Origin: Sulfurimonas sp.
GTDB taxonomy: Bacteria > Campylobacterota > Campylobacteria > Campylobacterales > Sulfurimonadaceae
Assembly (NCBI GenBank): GCA_012963655.1
Contig: DTVI01000162.1
Span: 1 to 25,376 of the forward strand
Reading direction: 5' to 3'
Length of the DNA stretch: 25,376 nt
Both the position numbers and the translations under genes were made by a program. Below, one piece after another: positions 14,995 through 24,126 of the stretch. The first letter of the stretch is position 1; each line of letters starts with the position of its first letter. The notes below the pieces were generated by a model that saw nothing but the letters and a program-made list of their open reading frames with translations, did not search any database and had not been told where the DNA came from.

Positions 14995-15995
14995 AACACT
15001 TACTTATTTTAATTCTGGCCTTACCTCTTTTTGCGGTTGTAGTCACTGAGCCTATACAAAGAGGAAGTATCTCTTCTAAACAAAATTTTAATGGCACACT
15101 TAACTTCAATCAAAAGTCTCGTCTTGCCTCTGAAAGTGAAGGGAAGGTAACAAAACTTTACTTTGATGAGGGTGATTATGTTAAAAAAGGACAGGTTCTT
15201 TTAGAAATAGATACACAAATTTTGGATGCAAATATTAAGGCCACTAAGGCATCTATCAAAGAGCAAGAATTTTCACTTCAAAGAGCTAACCTTGACTTTA
15301 AACGATATGAGGCCTTATTGGCTAAACATAGTGTTTCAAAACAAAAGTATGATGAATTTTACTTTCAAAAATTGCAATTAGAACAAAAGAAGATCTCATT
15401 AGAGGCTTCTCTTGAAGCACAATATATAGCTAAAAATAAAAAACATATAAAAGCTCCTTTTTCTGGTTATATTTCTCAAAGGAGTGTGCAAGTAGGAGAA
15501 TGGCTTAAGGAAGGGTCTGAGCTTGCCTTACTTATTAATCCTAATAAGATTGATATTATCATCCACCTGCCCTCATCTTTTATCAAAAATGTGTCAAAAT
15601 ACAAAACAGTTATGGTAACTATAAATGAAAAAGAGTATAAAACAAAGATGCTAGGCATACTACTTAGTGGGAATGAAAAAACACGTACCTTTCCCCTAAA
15701 ACTTCGTCTTCTTCCTAATAAAGATACTTTTTTTGATGGGATGCAGGCACGATTATCTCTAGAAAAATCTAGTTCTTCAAACGTTTTACTCATATCACGA
15801 GATGGTGTGATTAAGCGTTATGGGAAAGATGTGGTCTTTATTGTTAAAGATAATAAGGCAATCATGGTTCCTATCCACATCATTGATTATGAGGGTAAAA
15901 AAATTGCCATTTCATCATCTGAGCTAAAGGCTGGGGATAAGGTAATTATCAAAGGAAATGAACGTATTCGTCCAAATCAAGAGATACGAAAATGA
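14991..15995 (+). CDS. RND efflux membrane-fusion protein (HlyD/AcrA family)
   Basis: Periplasmic adaptor of 334 residues from the ATG at 14991. The signal peptide MKHLLILILALPLFA supports this start rather than longer in-frame options. Next comes the lipoyl-like half GKVTKLYFDEGDYVKKGQVL, then an alpha-helical hairpin (about residues 70-145), the second lipoyl half IKAPFSGYISQRSVQVGEWL, and beta-barrel and membrane-proximal domains. The signal peptide has no lipobox Cys, so the protein is probably a soluble or membrane-attached adaptor rather than a lipoprotein. It overlaps both marR and the pump gene by ATGA. Confidence 0.92.
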   Translation: MKHLLILILALPLFAVVVTEPIQRGSISSKQNFNGTLNFNQKSRLASESEGKVTKLYFDEGDYVKKGQVLLEIDTQILDANIKATKASIKEQEFSLQRANLDFKRYEALLAKHSVSKQKYDEFYFQKLQLEQKKISLEASLEAQYIAKNKKHIKAPFSGYISQRSVQVGEWLKEGSELALLINPNKIDIIIHLPSSFIKNVSKYKTVMVTINEKEYKTKMLGILLSGNEKTRTFPLKLRLLPNKDTFFDGMQARLSLEKSSSSNVLLISRDGVIKRYGKDVVFIVKDNKAIMVPIHIIDYEGKKIAISSSELKAGDKVIIKGNERIRPNQEIRK

Positions 15996-18900
15996 TAAAA
16001 TTCTCCCTTCATAAACCTGTTGTTGTTACCGTAGGTGTTATTCTCATTTTAATCTTTGGTCTTATTTCTATGGACAGACTACCTAAACAACTTACCCCTA
16101 ATGTTGTTCAACCCGAAATTTCTGTTAATACTATATGGCCTGGGGCTAGTCCAAAAGAGATAGAGCGTGATATTATCCAAGAACAAGAACTTGTTTTAAA
16201 AAACACACCTGGTCTTATCAAGTATGCATCTAAGGCAAAAGACAATAGTGGTTCATTAACCCTTACCTTTAAGCTAGGTATAGATATCAACAAGGCTATG
16301 CTTGATGTTTCAAATAAGCTTAATGAGGTAGATAATTATCCTGAGAATGTTGAAAAGCCTGTTATCAAGGCCACAGGAGAAAGTACCTCCCCTGTCGTTT
16401 GGACAATGCTTCAAACCCTTGAGGGAAACCCTATAGATATAGATCATTATAAAACCTATATGGAAAATGAGGTAAGAGAGCATTATGAACGTATTCCTGG
16501 TGTGGCGGAACTATTTATGCGCTCAGGCACACAAGATGAGATGCAGGTCTTACTTAATCCTGAGAAAATGGCAGCCTATGGTTTAAGTATGGATAAAATT
16601 ATTTCTATCATTCAAAGAAATAACATAGACATATCTGCGGGTTCTATGAATATAAGTCGTAGGGTATACCGTATCCATACCACTTCTCAATATAAAACAC
16701 CGCAAGATATTAAAAATCTTATACTCTTTTCAGATGGATCCCAAGAGGTAAAACTAGGAGAGATTGCTCAAGTACAATATGGCTACGCCAAAAAATCTTC
16801 TATCTCTTTGGTTGATGGTATTAAAGGTCTTATTATTGGAGTTAAGCCTGAGGGAAATGCAAATATTGTTAAACTCACAGATGATGTAGAAGATATGGTC
16901 AATAAACTCAATGAAGATCAGCTCAAAAAAATGGGATTAAAGATTCGTTGGTTAAATGATAAGCGTGACTATATCCAAGGTTCTATTGACCTTGTTCAAC
17001 AAAATATTCTTATTGGTGGCCTTCTGGCTATCATTGTCTTACTAATCTTCTTGCGTGCGGTTTCTTCAACTACCGTTATTGCTCTTTCCATTCCTATTAG
17101 TATCATTGCGACCTTTATAATCTTAGAAATGTTAGGACGAAGTCTAAATACTATCTCCCTTGCAGGTATCTCATTTTCTGTGGGTATGCTAGTAGATTCT
17201 GCTATTGTTGTTTTAGAAAATATAGACAGACATAAAAAGATGGGCAAGAAGTTCTTTGATGCTGCTCTAGATGGAACTAATGAGGTATGGGGAGCCTTAA
17301 TAGCCTCAGCTTTAACTACCATCGCTGTATTTTTACCTATAATATTTTTAGAAAATGAAGCAGGTCAGCTTTTTAAAGATATAGCTATCACTGTAACCGC
17401 CGCAGTTTCTTTTTCTCTTTTTGTTTCTATCTCAGTTATCCCTATGTTATGGAATCAGTTAATGAAGTTCTCAAAACATGAAAGTCATCAACACAAAGAA
17501 TCACACTTAGTCAATCTTGGACATATCATTAATGATAAAATTATGTATTATGTAAAATGGACCCTTCAAAGCACAAGCCATCAGATAACAACAGTAGTCT
17601 TACTCATACTTTTTTCTGCCTCAAGCTCTTACCTCTTATTTCCAAAGATGGAGTACCTACCCCAAGGAAATAGAAACCTTATCTTTAATATTATGATTCC
17701 ACCTCCAGGACTTTCCTACCAAGAAGGAAAAGATATAGGAAAAGATATTTGGAAAAAAATGGAAAAATATACTAAGGGTGAAATAGATGGGTACCCCCAG
17801 ATTGAAAGACTCTTTTTTGTGACTGCTGGTGACTTTATGCTTTTTGGTGTACTTAGCAAAGACCCTTCCAGAGTAACTGAACTCATGCCTATATTAAAAA
17901 AAGTTTCAAATGCTTATCCGGGTATCTTTGGTATTTCTAAGCAAGCCGGCGTGTTTGAAAGAGGTTTAGGAAAGGGAAGAACGGTTAATATAGATATTAG
18001 TGGAGAGTCCATAGAAGAGATTGCCAGCGTTGGTGGACAGCTTTTTGGTGCCTTGCATAAGGAGCTAAAAGGATCTCAAGTAAGACCTGAGCCTTCCATT
18101 GAATTACTTTTCCCAGAAGTAAAAATCATTCCTAATAGAGAGCGTTTACACGCTGTTGGTCTGGATGCCAGGAGTTTAGGAATTATTGCAGATGTCTTAA
18201 TGGATGGACGTAAGATCTCTGAATTTAAGGTAGCTGGTAAAAAGAAAATCGACCTTATAATTAAGGCAGACCAAAATAATATTAACACACCTGAAGATTT
18301 GTATCACGCGCTTGTAGCTACACCAAGTGGTGACTTAGTCACCTTTGATTCACTTTCAAAGTTAGAACGAGGAACAAGTATTAGTGTTATCCGTCACCTA
18401 GGAGGAAAACGTACTATTACCTTGCAAGTTTCTCCCCCTAAGGACTTAAGTGTTCAAGAAACCATTGAAATAATTGAAGAAAAAATCCTGCCCCAGGTTA
18501 AAAATAAAAATATTTCTTTAAGACTCACAGGAACAGCTGATAAGCTTGTAGAAACAATATTAAGTATGAAGTACAACCTTATCTTAGCCATTATCATCAC
18601 CTATCTTTTAATGGCAGCACTCTTTGGAAACTTTTTCTACCCATTTATTATTATGGTAACTCTTCCTCTCGCTGCGGCTGGAGGATTTATAGGACTTAGT
18701 TTAACAAATACCTTTTTAGCAGCTCAAGCCCTTGATATCTTGACTATGCTGGGCTTTGTTATACTCATTGGTATTGTGGTAAATAATGCTATCTTAATCG
18801 TGCACCAAAGCTTAAACCTTGTTCGTAATCATGCAATGGAGCATAAAGAAGCCGTTATTGAGGCAACACACTCTCGTTTACGCCCTATCTTTATGTCAAC

Positions 18901-19123
18901 ACTTACCTCGCTCTTTGGAATGCTCCCCCTTATCTTAGCGCCAGGACCTGGATCTGAGTTTTACAGAGGTCTAGGTTCTGTTATTACAGGAGGCCTTGCC
19001 TTTTCAACCTTATTTACCCTCTTTGTTATTCCAGCCTTACTTCTTTTTGCCATTAAGATGGAGAAAATTGGAAGTAATATACGTGAACAAAAAAATGAAA
19101 AAAGCAAAGGAGAGATCTCATGA
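15992..19123 (+). CDS. RND efflux pump permease (AcrB/HAE-like)
   Basis: A 1043-residue inner-membrane proton-driven pump with the usual layout: 12 membrane helices and two large periplasmic loops. N-terminal motif: RLPKQLTPNVVQPEISVNT. The TM4 motif is GMLVDSAIVVLEN, with Asp402 at the AcrB D407 position and Ser403 at the D408 position. TM10 reads VNNAILIV, with Asn931 at the AcrB K940 position. The relay is thus reduced compared with AcrB, as in several non-AcrB RND subgroups, so substrate class (drug, bile-like compound, other hydrophobics) is open. It lacks the methionine clusters that would argue for Cus-type metal export. Coupled to its neighbours by ATGA at both ends. Confidence 0.93.
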   Translation: MIKFSLHKPVVVTVGVILILIFGLISMDRLPKQLTPNVVQPEISVNTIWPGASPKEIERDIIQEQELVLKNTPGLIKYASKAKDNSGSLTLTFKLGIDINKAMLDVSNKLNEVDNYPENVEKPVIKATGESTSPVVWTMLQTLEGNPIDIDHYKTYMENEVREHYERIPGVAELFMRSGTQDEMQVLLNPEKMAAYGLSMDKIISIIQRNNIDISAGSMNISRRVYRIHTTSQYKTPQDIKNLILFSDGSQEVKLGEIAQVQYGYAKKSSISLVDGIKGLIIGVKPEGNANIVKLTDDVEDMVNKLNEDQLKKMGLKIRWLNDKRDYIQGSIDLVQQNILIGGLLAIIVLLIFLRAVSSTTVIALSIPISIIATFIILEMLGRSLNTISLAGISFSVGMLVDSAIVVLENIDRHKKMGKKFFDAALDGTNEVWGALIASALTTIAVFLPIIFLENEAGQLFKDIAITVTAAVSFSLFVSISVIPMLWNQLMKFSKHESHQHKESHLVNLGHIINDKIMYYVKWTLQSTSHQITTVVLLILFSASSSYLLFPKMEYLPQGNRNLIFNIMIPPPGLSYQEGKDIGKDIWKKMEKYTKGEIDGYPQIERLFFVTAGDFMLFGVLSKDPSRVTELMPILKKVSNAYPGIFGISKQAGVFERGLGKGRTVNIDISGESIEEIASVGGQLFGALHKELKGSQVRPEPSIELLFPEVKIIPNRERLHAVGLDARSLGIIADVLMDGRKISEFKVAGKKKIDLIIKADQNNINTPEDLYHALVATPSGDLVTFDSLSKLERGTSISVIRHLGGKRTITLQVSPPKDLSVQETIEIIEEKILPQVKNKNISLRLTGTADKLVETILSMKYNLILAIIITYLLMAALFGNFFYPFIIMVTLPLAAAGGFIGLSLTNTFLAAQALDILTMLGFVILIGIVVNNAILIVHQSLNLVRNHAMEHKEAVIEATHSRLRPIFMSTLTSLFGMLPLILAPGPGSEFYRGLGSVITGGLAFSTLFTLFVIPALLLFAIKMEKIGSNIREQKNEKSKGEIS

Positions 19124-20370
19124 AAAAAATATTATTATTAAGTTTATACACACTCTCTTTATTTGCCTTAGACATAAATGAGGCAATACAAAGAGCCATG
19201 AAGAACAATCCAAGCCTAAAAGAAAAAGAACTTCTTTTTCAAGCTTCAAAAGAAAATACTAATGTGGCTTGGTCTGCTTACAAGCCTACACTTGATCTAA
19301 CTTATACTTATACTAGATTTTCTGAACAAAACTTTGTAATAGCAGATTCTGCTTCTGCTGCTAACGCAAGTTTAAGATATAACCTGTTTAATGGTTTTGC
19401 TGATAAATACACCCTAAAAACAAGTGAAGAAAATGAAAAAGCTGCTAAGTACACACATGAGGCTTCTAAGGCTGATCTACGTTTGCAAGTTTATCTAGCC
19501 TATATTAATTATCTTCGTTCAAAACAACAAATTTTAATTGCACAAGATACTATCGTCTTACTTGAGCAACAACTCCAAGATGCACAGAACTTTTATGAAC
19601 AAGGTTTATTTGCCAAAAATGACTACTTACAAGTAGATGTTGCATTAGCTTCTTCCAAGCAAGCACTTTTAAGTTCAAAAAGAAATGTGAAAGTAGCATT
19701 TTATAATTTAAAGCGCCTCTTAGGTTCTGAGTTGCTTAGAAGTGAAAAGATAGAAGATATTTCAAGAGAACAAAAAAACTTTTTATTTGCCTCCTTAAAA
19801 GAAAAAATGTTAGCTAACAGAAGTGAACTTAAGGTTTTACATTCACAAAAAGCAGCACTAAATTATGCTTATAAGACAGCAGGTTCTAATTATTATCCCA
19901 AGATTGACGCTGAGGCCAAGTATCAAGTAGCAGGAGAAGATCCTTATCCTAATGGAGGAGCGACCTTTCAAACCCACGATCAAAGTATCGCTACCCTTAA
20001 TCTTTCATGGAATGTTTATCAAGGGGGTTCGGATGAGGCAAAAATTGCTTCTTTATTGCATCAAAAAAATGCAAGTAATGAACGTTTAAATAGCTTATAT
20101 CTAGAACTAGACTTTCAACTAGAAAATGCTACACAATCTTATGACTTAGCAAAAAGCCAAATAGAACTAGCGACCAAGGCATTAGAACAAGCAAAAGAAA
20201 ACTTTAGAATCACGAAAAATCAATTTGATGCTAATATCGCAAATACTTCTTTAATGCTAGATGCTCAAAGGTTTTTGGCTCAGACACAGGTTAATTATAA
20301 TACGGCTTATTTTTCTTTATATGACGCAATGGGAGAGATTGAAAGAGTTGTGGAAGAAGATATTTTTTAG
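19120..20370 (+). CDS. TolC-family outer-membrane efflux protein
   Basis: A 416-residue outer-membrane channel. A signal peptide (residues 1-16, ending LFA) is followed by LDINEAIQRAMKNNPSLKEK, the standard OEP start. Two repeats of long helices and short beta strands follow (RYNLFNGFADKYTL; LSWNVYQGGSDEAKIA). It completes the tripartite system encoded here, so the operon does not need an external TolC. It overlaps the pump gene by ATGA. It is only five bases from the convergent nhaC stop, with no space for separate terminators. Confidence 0.92.
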   Translation: MKKILLLSLYTLSLFALDINEAIQRAMKNNPSLKEKELLFQASKENTNVAWSAYKPTLDLTYTYTRFSEQNFVIADSASAANASLRYNLFNGFADKYTLKTSEENEKAAKYTHEASKADLRLQVYLAYINYLRSKQQILIAQDTIVLLEQQLQDAQNFYEQGLFAKNDYLQVDVALASSKQALLSSKRNVKVAFYNLKRLLGSELLRSEKIEDISREQKNFLFASLKEKMLANRSELKVLHSQKAALNYAYKTAGSNYYPKIDAEAKYQVAGEDPYPNGGATFQTHDQSIATLNLSWNVYQGGSDEAKIASLLHQKNASNERLNSLYLELDFQLENATQSYDLAKSQIELATKALEQAKENFRITKNQFDANIANTSLMLDAQRFLAQTQVNYNTAYFSLYDAMGEIERVVEEDIF

Positions 20371-20375
20371 CTTAC

Positions 20376-21710
20376 TTATAAGAACATTCCAAAGCCAATA
20401 AATAAGACCAAGGAAATACCTCCTGATAATAAGGCATAAGGTAATTGCGTTCGTACATGCTCAATTGTGTCACAGTCTGCGGCCATTGCTGAGATAATAG
20501 TTGTATCTGAGATTGGTGAGCAATGATCACCAAAAACACCACCTGAGATAACAGCGGCTATCACAAGGGGAAGGTTAGCATCTAAGACAGCAGCCATAGG
20601 TAAGGCTATAGGAATCATTATGCTAAAGGTTCCCCATGATGTTCCTGTTGAAAAGGAAATAAGTGCGGCAATAATAAAGATTAGTCCTGCAAGGTAAGAA
20701 GGATTTAACTCTCCTTGAACTAATGAAGCGAGATAAGGACCAGTTTGAAGTTCAACCGTTACCTCACCTAAGGCAAAGGCTAAAAGTAAGATAGCTCCAA
20801 TACCCACCATAGACCCTGCTCCACTTTTCAATTCTTTAAAGTAGGTATTTAAAGACATTGCCTTTGTAAGTAGATAATATAAGGCTATAAAAATTAGAGT
20901 TGTAAGAACCGAATAAAAAATAGAAGAAGAGCCACTTCCTTCCAAGATATTTCCATTTCCCGTGAAATATAGAAAAACAGGTACAGAAAAAAGCATCACT
21001 GCAAGAGGATAAAACATAAGTTTCATACTTGAACTTTCGTCTTCAATATATATATCTTCTACATCTTCTATAAGCTCAGCCTCAATTTCAGCTTGTTTCA
21101 TTGGACCAAAGTCTTTATTGGTATAAATAAGTAAAAATAAAACAATCATAGTCACAATGGCGTAAAAGTTTAAAGGAAGTGCGTACACAAGTAATGAAAG
21201 TTTATTACCTTCAATCACACCTTCAGCAATCTGTACACCTATAAGACCAAGAAGTAAGGCTCCCCAGCCATTAAAAGGAAATAAGGAACATACAGGTGAA
21301 GAAGTACAATCACAAAGATAAGCTAGCTTAGCCTTTGATATTTTATATCTAGTGGCGAGGGGCTTAGTAAGTGTCCCTACCACTAAGGCCGTAATTGAAG
21401 ATTCTAAGAATATCAATATACCTATAAAGTATCCCATCATAAGTGTATCTTTTTTACTCTTGATACCTTTTTTACTCACATAAGAAATGAAGGCTTCAAT
21501 ACCTCCAGAAGCTGTTATAAGTTGAATAATAGCACCTACCATAATGACAAAAAATAAGGTCTTTATTTTCCAGTCTTCATGAAACTGGGAAAGTAGTCTA
21601 TCAATAGTAATAGGAATGAATTCTCCTAAGCTACCACCTAATAAGATAAGTTCACCTAAGACAATGCCACTAAGTAAAGAGACAAAAACCTGTCTTGTTA
21701 AAAGCGCCAT
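20376..21710 (-). CDS. nhaC: NhaC-family Na+/H+ antiporter
   Basis: Integral membrane antiporter with the NhaC family motifs CTSSPVCSLFPFNGWGALLL (about 134-153) and GGVFGDHCSPISDTT (about 391-405). The 444 residues from the ATG at 21710 lack the usual N-terminus. Upstream in the same frame lies IEDLSALSLLPPILAII, which resembles the family start and has no ATG, GTG or TTG. It begins at an ATA (21759-21761) 7 bases after GGAG. The true start may therefore be AUA, giving 461 residues. The ATG at 21710 has no ribosome binding site. It follows the GNAT gene on the same strand. Substrate could be Na+/H+ or, as in some relatives, malate or other organic anions. Confidence 0.87.
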   Translation of the reverse strand: MALLTRQVFVSLLSGIVLGELILLGGSLGEFIPITIDRLLSQFHEDWKIKTLFFVIMVGAIIQLITASGGIEAFISYVSKKGIKSKKDTLMMGYFIGILIFLESSITALVVGTLTKPLATRYKISKAKLAYLCDCTSSPVCSLFPFNGWGALLLGLIGVQIAEGVIEGNKLSLLVYALPLNFYAIVTMIVLFLLIYTNKDFGPMKQAEIEAELIEDVEDIYIEDESSSMKLMFYPLAVMLFSVPVFLYFTGNGNILEGSGSSSIFYSVLTTLIFIALYYLLTKAMSLNTYFKELKSGAGSMVGIGAILLLAFALGEVTVELQTGPYLASLVQGELNPSYLAGLIFIIAALISFSTGTSWGTFSIMIPIALPMAAVLDANLPLVIAAVISGGVFGDHCSPISDTTIISAMAADCDTIEHVRTQLPYALLSGGISLVLFIGFGMFL

Positions 21711-21762
21711 TATAATAGCAAGAATAGGGGGTAATAGAGAAAGTGCGGATAAATCTTCTATC

Positions 21763-22374
21763 TTATAACTCCGCTATGTAAGAGGTTATGCCCTCACGGT
21801 TAAACTCTTGGGCATAATAATCACTCTTTTTTTCTTCTTTTTTAGTAAATCCCATTTTTTCATACGCAAGTTGCGTTGCAATAGAACCTATTTCAATATC
21901 TGTTTGGGCCTTTCTAAAACCTTTTAAACGTGCGGTTAGAAGAACTTTTTTAACTAAGGCTTTAACAACGCCTAATCCACGAAATTCTTCTTTTGTAATC
22001 ATAAAGTTTAATACAATGGTGTTTTTTTCTACAGATGGTTCACACATTAAGAAAGCAGAAATTCGTTCTTTATAATCACCTTGACAACCCATATCTTCCA
22101 AGGCTTCACTCATCTTATCCCAAGAGATTTTATATCCATCATATCCACATAAGACACCAGCTGGTTTACCATCAACTTCTGCAATCAAAAAGTTACTAAA
22201 ATGGCAAATAGTTTTTATTTCATGAGAAACTAATTTTGATAAGCTTTTAGTTATATCAGGAGAAGGTGAAAAAATAAGATCAAAAAGCCCATGTTTTTTT
22301 CCTGCTCGGGAGGAGTCTAAAATTGCCCATGAAATAAACTTTGCATCTTCTACTTTTGCTGTACGAATGTTCAT
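21763..22374 (-). CDS. GNAT-family N-acetyltransferase
   Basis: A 203-residue acetyltransferase fold. N-terminal MNIRTAKVEDAKFI is typical of GNATs. The acetyl-CoA loop is FRGLGVVKALVKKVL (Arg132-x-x-Gly135), followed by TDIEIGSIATQLAYEKMGF, the common C-terminal motif. Target (protein, amine or antibiotic) unknown. Its stop lies one base before the probable AUA start of nhaC, so the two form one transcription unit. An AGGG lies upstream of the ATG. Confidence 0.88.
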   Translation of the reverse strand: MNIRTAKVEDAKFISWAILDSSRAGKKHGLFDLIFSPSPDITKSLSKLVSHEIKTICHFSNFLIAEVDGKPAGVLCGYDGYKISWDKMSEALEDMGCQGDYKERISAFLMCEPSVEKNTIVLNFMITKEEFRGLGVVKALVKKVLLTARLKGFRKAQTDIEIGSIATQLAYEKMGFTKKEEKKSDYYAQEFNREGITSYIAEL

Positions 22375-22410
22375 AATTATCGCCCTGTGAAGTTATATTA
22401 CGATTATGTT

Positions 22411-22416
22411 ATTATA
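22411..22416 (-). promoter_or_regulatory. -10 element for the GNAT-nhaC unit
   Basis: Perfect TATAAT on the minus strand, 36 bases upstream of the GNAT ATG, in an 87-base divergent gap. The opposite gene has a candidate TACAAT at 22443-22448. Confidence 0.5.
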
Positions 22417-22461
22417 GTTATCTTTAAATCAAACTAAGTTATTACAATTAGGGCTTATTAA

Positions 22462-23160
22462 ATGACAAAAAAACTTTTTTATTTACTTTTTCCACTTTTT
22501 TTAAACGCACAAATAAATTTACCTACTGAGACGAAACAATTACTTTTAGTTAATGCTAATGATATGAATTCTTCAATAGCTACCTTACAAGCTTATGAAA
22601 AAATCAATACTATTTGGATAAAAAAGTTTAAACCTATAAAAGTTAATTTAGGACGAAATGGTTTAGGATGGGAAAACAATAGTTTAAAAAAAATAAACTC
22701 TGAAGTTTTAAAATATGAAGGAGATGGAAAAGCACCCGCTGGTTTATTTTCTTTAAGCGGTTTCTTTGGATACAACAAACACCAATTCGATTTTCCTTAC
22801 CAACAACTTTCACATTCAGATATATGCGTAGATGATTCAAAGTCACAAGACTATAATAAACATCTTCAAACTCAGAACATAAGTGTTTATAAGAGTTTTG
22901 AGATAATGAAACGTACTGATAATTTATATGAACTTGGTATTTTTGTAGATTACAATAAAAAGAATCTTAAAAAAAGAGGTTCTTGTATTTTCATTCATAT
23001 TCAAAGAGATGAAAACTCACCTACTGCGGGTTGTACCTCTATGTCCAAGGAAAAACTTTTTAAAATAATGAAATGGCTGAAGTTTTCTAAAAAGCCCATG
23101 TTGTTACAATTACCTAGCTCAAGGCTTTTACTTATTGCACCCCGCCTCGGCCTCGAATAG
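22462..23160 (+). CDS. L,D-transpeptidase catalytic-domain (YkuD, COG3786-like) protein
   Basis: A secreted 232-residue protein: signal peptide about 1-16 (MTKKLFYLLFPLFLNA), then the motifs GRNGLGW, EGDGKAPAGLFSL and IFIHIQRDENSPTAGCTSM. The YkuD catalytic pair is His179 and Cys191. The periplasmic role should be peptidoglycan cross-linking, anchoring or trimming; the COG3786 subgroup is little characterised. The last 33 bases run into the 3' end of the convergent gene. The terminal SSRLLLIAPRLGLE does not look like the family end, so the normal stop may have been lost. Confidence 0.85.
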   Translation: MTKKLFYLLFPLFLNAQINLPTETKQLLLVNANDMNSSIATLQAYEKINTIWIKKFKPIKVNLGRNGLGWENNSLKKINSEVLKYEGDGKAPAGLFSLSGFFGYNKHQFDFPYQQLSHSDICVDDSKSQDYNKHLQTQNISVYKSFEIMKRTDNLYELGIFVDYNKKNLKKRGSCIFIHIQRDENSPTAGCTSMSKEKLFKIMKWLKFSKKPMLLQLPSSRLLLIAPRLGLE

Positions 23161-24117
23161 TTTTCTTCCAACATAAGGCTTAATACGTCCGCGCCATTCT
23201 ACATAACGTAAGGAATCTCTCCCACATGAAAAAGCAGAAGCCTTATTATACGATTTCATTTGTCGTATCGCGTCAGCCCTAGCACAAGATTCATTTGTAT
23301 TTTGCAAAACACTAATCATCCAATAGTTGATTGCCGTAATATCATTTAAACAAGCCATTTTTTCTTCTTCATGACTTTCTCTTAAGTTATATAATTCATC
23401 TTTAAGCCTATGTAAACTCTTTTCATAATACTGTAGCTTCGTCTTCTTTGGAGTTTTTACCTTAGGCTTTATTCTTTCTTTTTTAGCTATTTCAACCTGA
23501 AGCTTAGGTTCTATTATCGGTATAACTTTTTCTTGTTTAGGCACAATCACGACAAGTTTTTCTTTTACTAAAGGTACAAATTTAGGCTTAGATGCTTGAG
23601 ATTTATTTTTTATTTTTAAGGCTTCTTTCTCTTTCTTAATCTTTTTTTTAATTAAGGCAAAGTCTTTACGTTGAGATTCTTGTTTTTCATAATTTGTAAT
23701 CCCATGCATCATTTTTTCACTTAAGTGAAATCCTGCCTCACTAATGCGTTTAAGACTAACAAAGTCCCCATTATTATACATAATACCAAGCTCTTTATCT
23801 AATTGTGAAACAATTTGCTCATTTTGATTACTTAAGGTTCTCAGTTCTTTAGCATAAGACTTAATCATATCCTTGTCTATTGCAAGCTCAGGGTCATCCT
23901 TCCTTTTATCAAGAGCAAAACCCTTTTGCATAGAAATGTTAGCGTCCATACAATAAGCTTCTAAAAGCTCGGGTCTATCTTTATATATATCGAGATTTTT
24001 TATCTTTTCATAGCGTTGCATATTACTAAAGACTTCGTCCCCAGCAGAAGAAAATATTTCTGGAAATTCAGAAGCTAAACTTATTATTGGTATTAAGAAG
24101 AAAAGAATAAAGCGCAC
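23128..24117 (-). CDS. Secreted coiled-coil protein of unknown family
   Basis: A 329-residue protein not recognised. A signal peptide (about 1-16, MRFILFFLIPIISLAS) is followed by a helical N-terminal half (EFPEIFSSAGDEVFSNMQRY...). A Lys-rich coiled coil lies around 145-175, then a Pro/Lys-rich spacer (about 180-225: KPKFVPLVKEKL...PKVKTPKKTK), and finally a helical C-terminal domain with four Cys (MACLND, SCARAD, SCGRD, AGCNK). One more Cys is at 56. The Cys cluster suggests disulfides in the periplasm. It starts 9 bases after the chemoreceptor stop, so it is probably co-transcribed with it and could be a periplasmic partner or simply a neighbour. Its 3' end overlaps the L,D-transpeptidase gene by 33 bases. 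Confidence 0.7.
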   Translation of the reverse strand: MRFILFFLIPIISLASEFPEIFSSAGDEVFSNMQRYEKIKNLDIYKDRPELLEAYCMDANISMQKGFALDKRKDDPELAIDKDMIKSYAKELRTLSNQNEQIVSQLDKELGIMYNNGDFVSLKRISEAGFHLSEKMMHGITNYEKQESQRKDFALIKKKIKKEKEALKIKNKSQASKPKFVPLVKEKLVVIVPKQEKVIPIIEPKLQVEIAKKERIKPKVKTPKKTKLQYYEKSLHRLKDELYNLRESHEEEKMACLNDITAINYWMISVLQNTNESCARADAIRQMKSYNKASAFSCGRDSLRYVEWRGRIKPYVGRKLFEAEAGCNK

Positions 24118-24126
24118 TTTTCCCCT

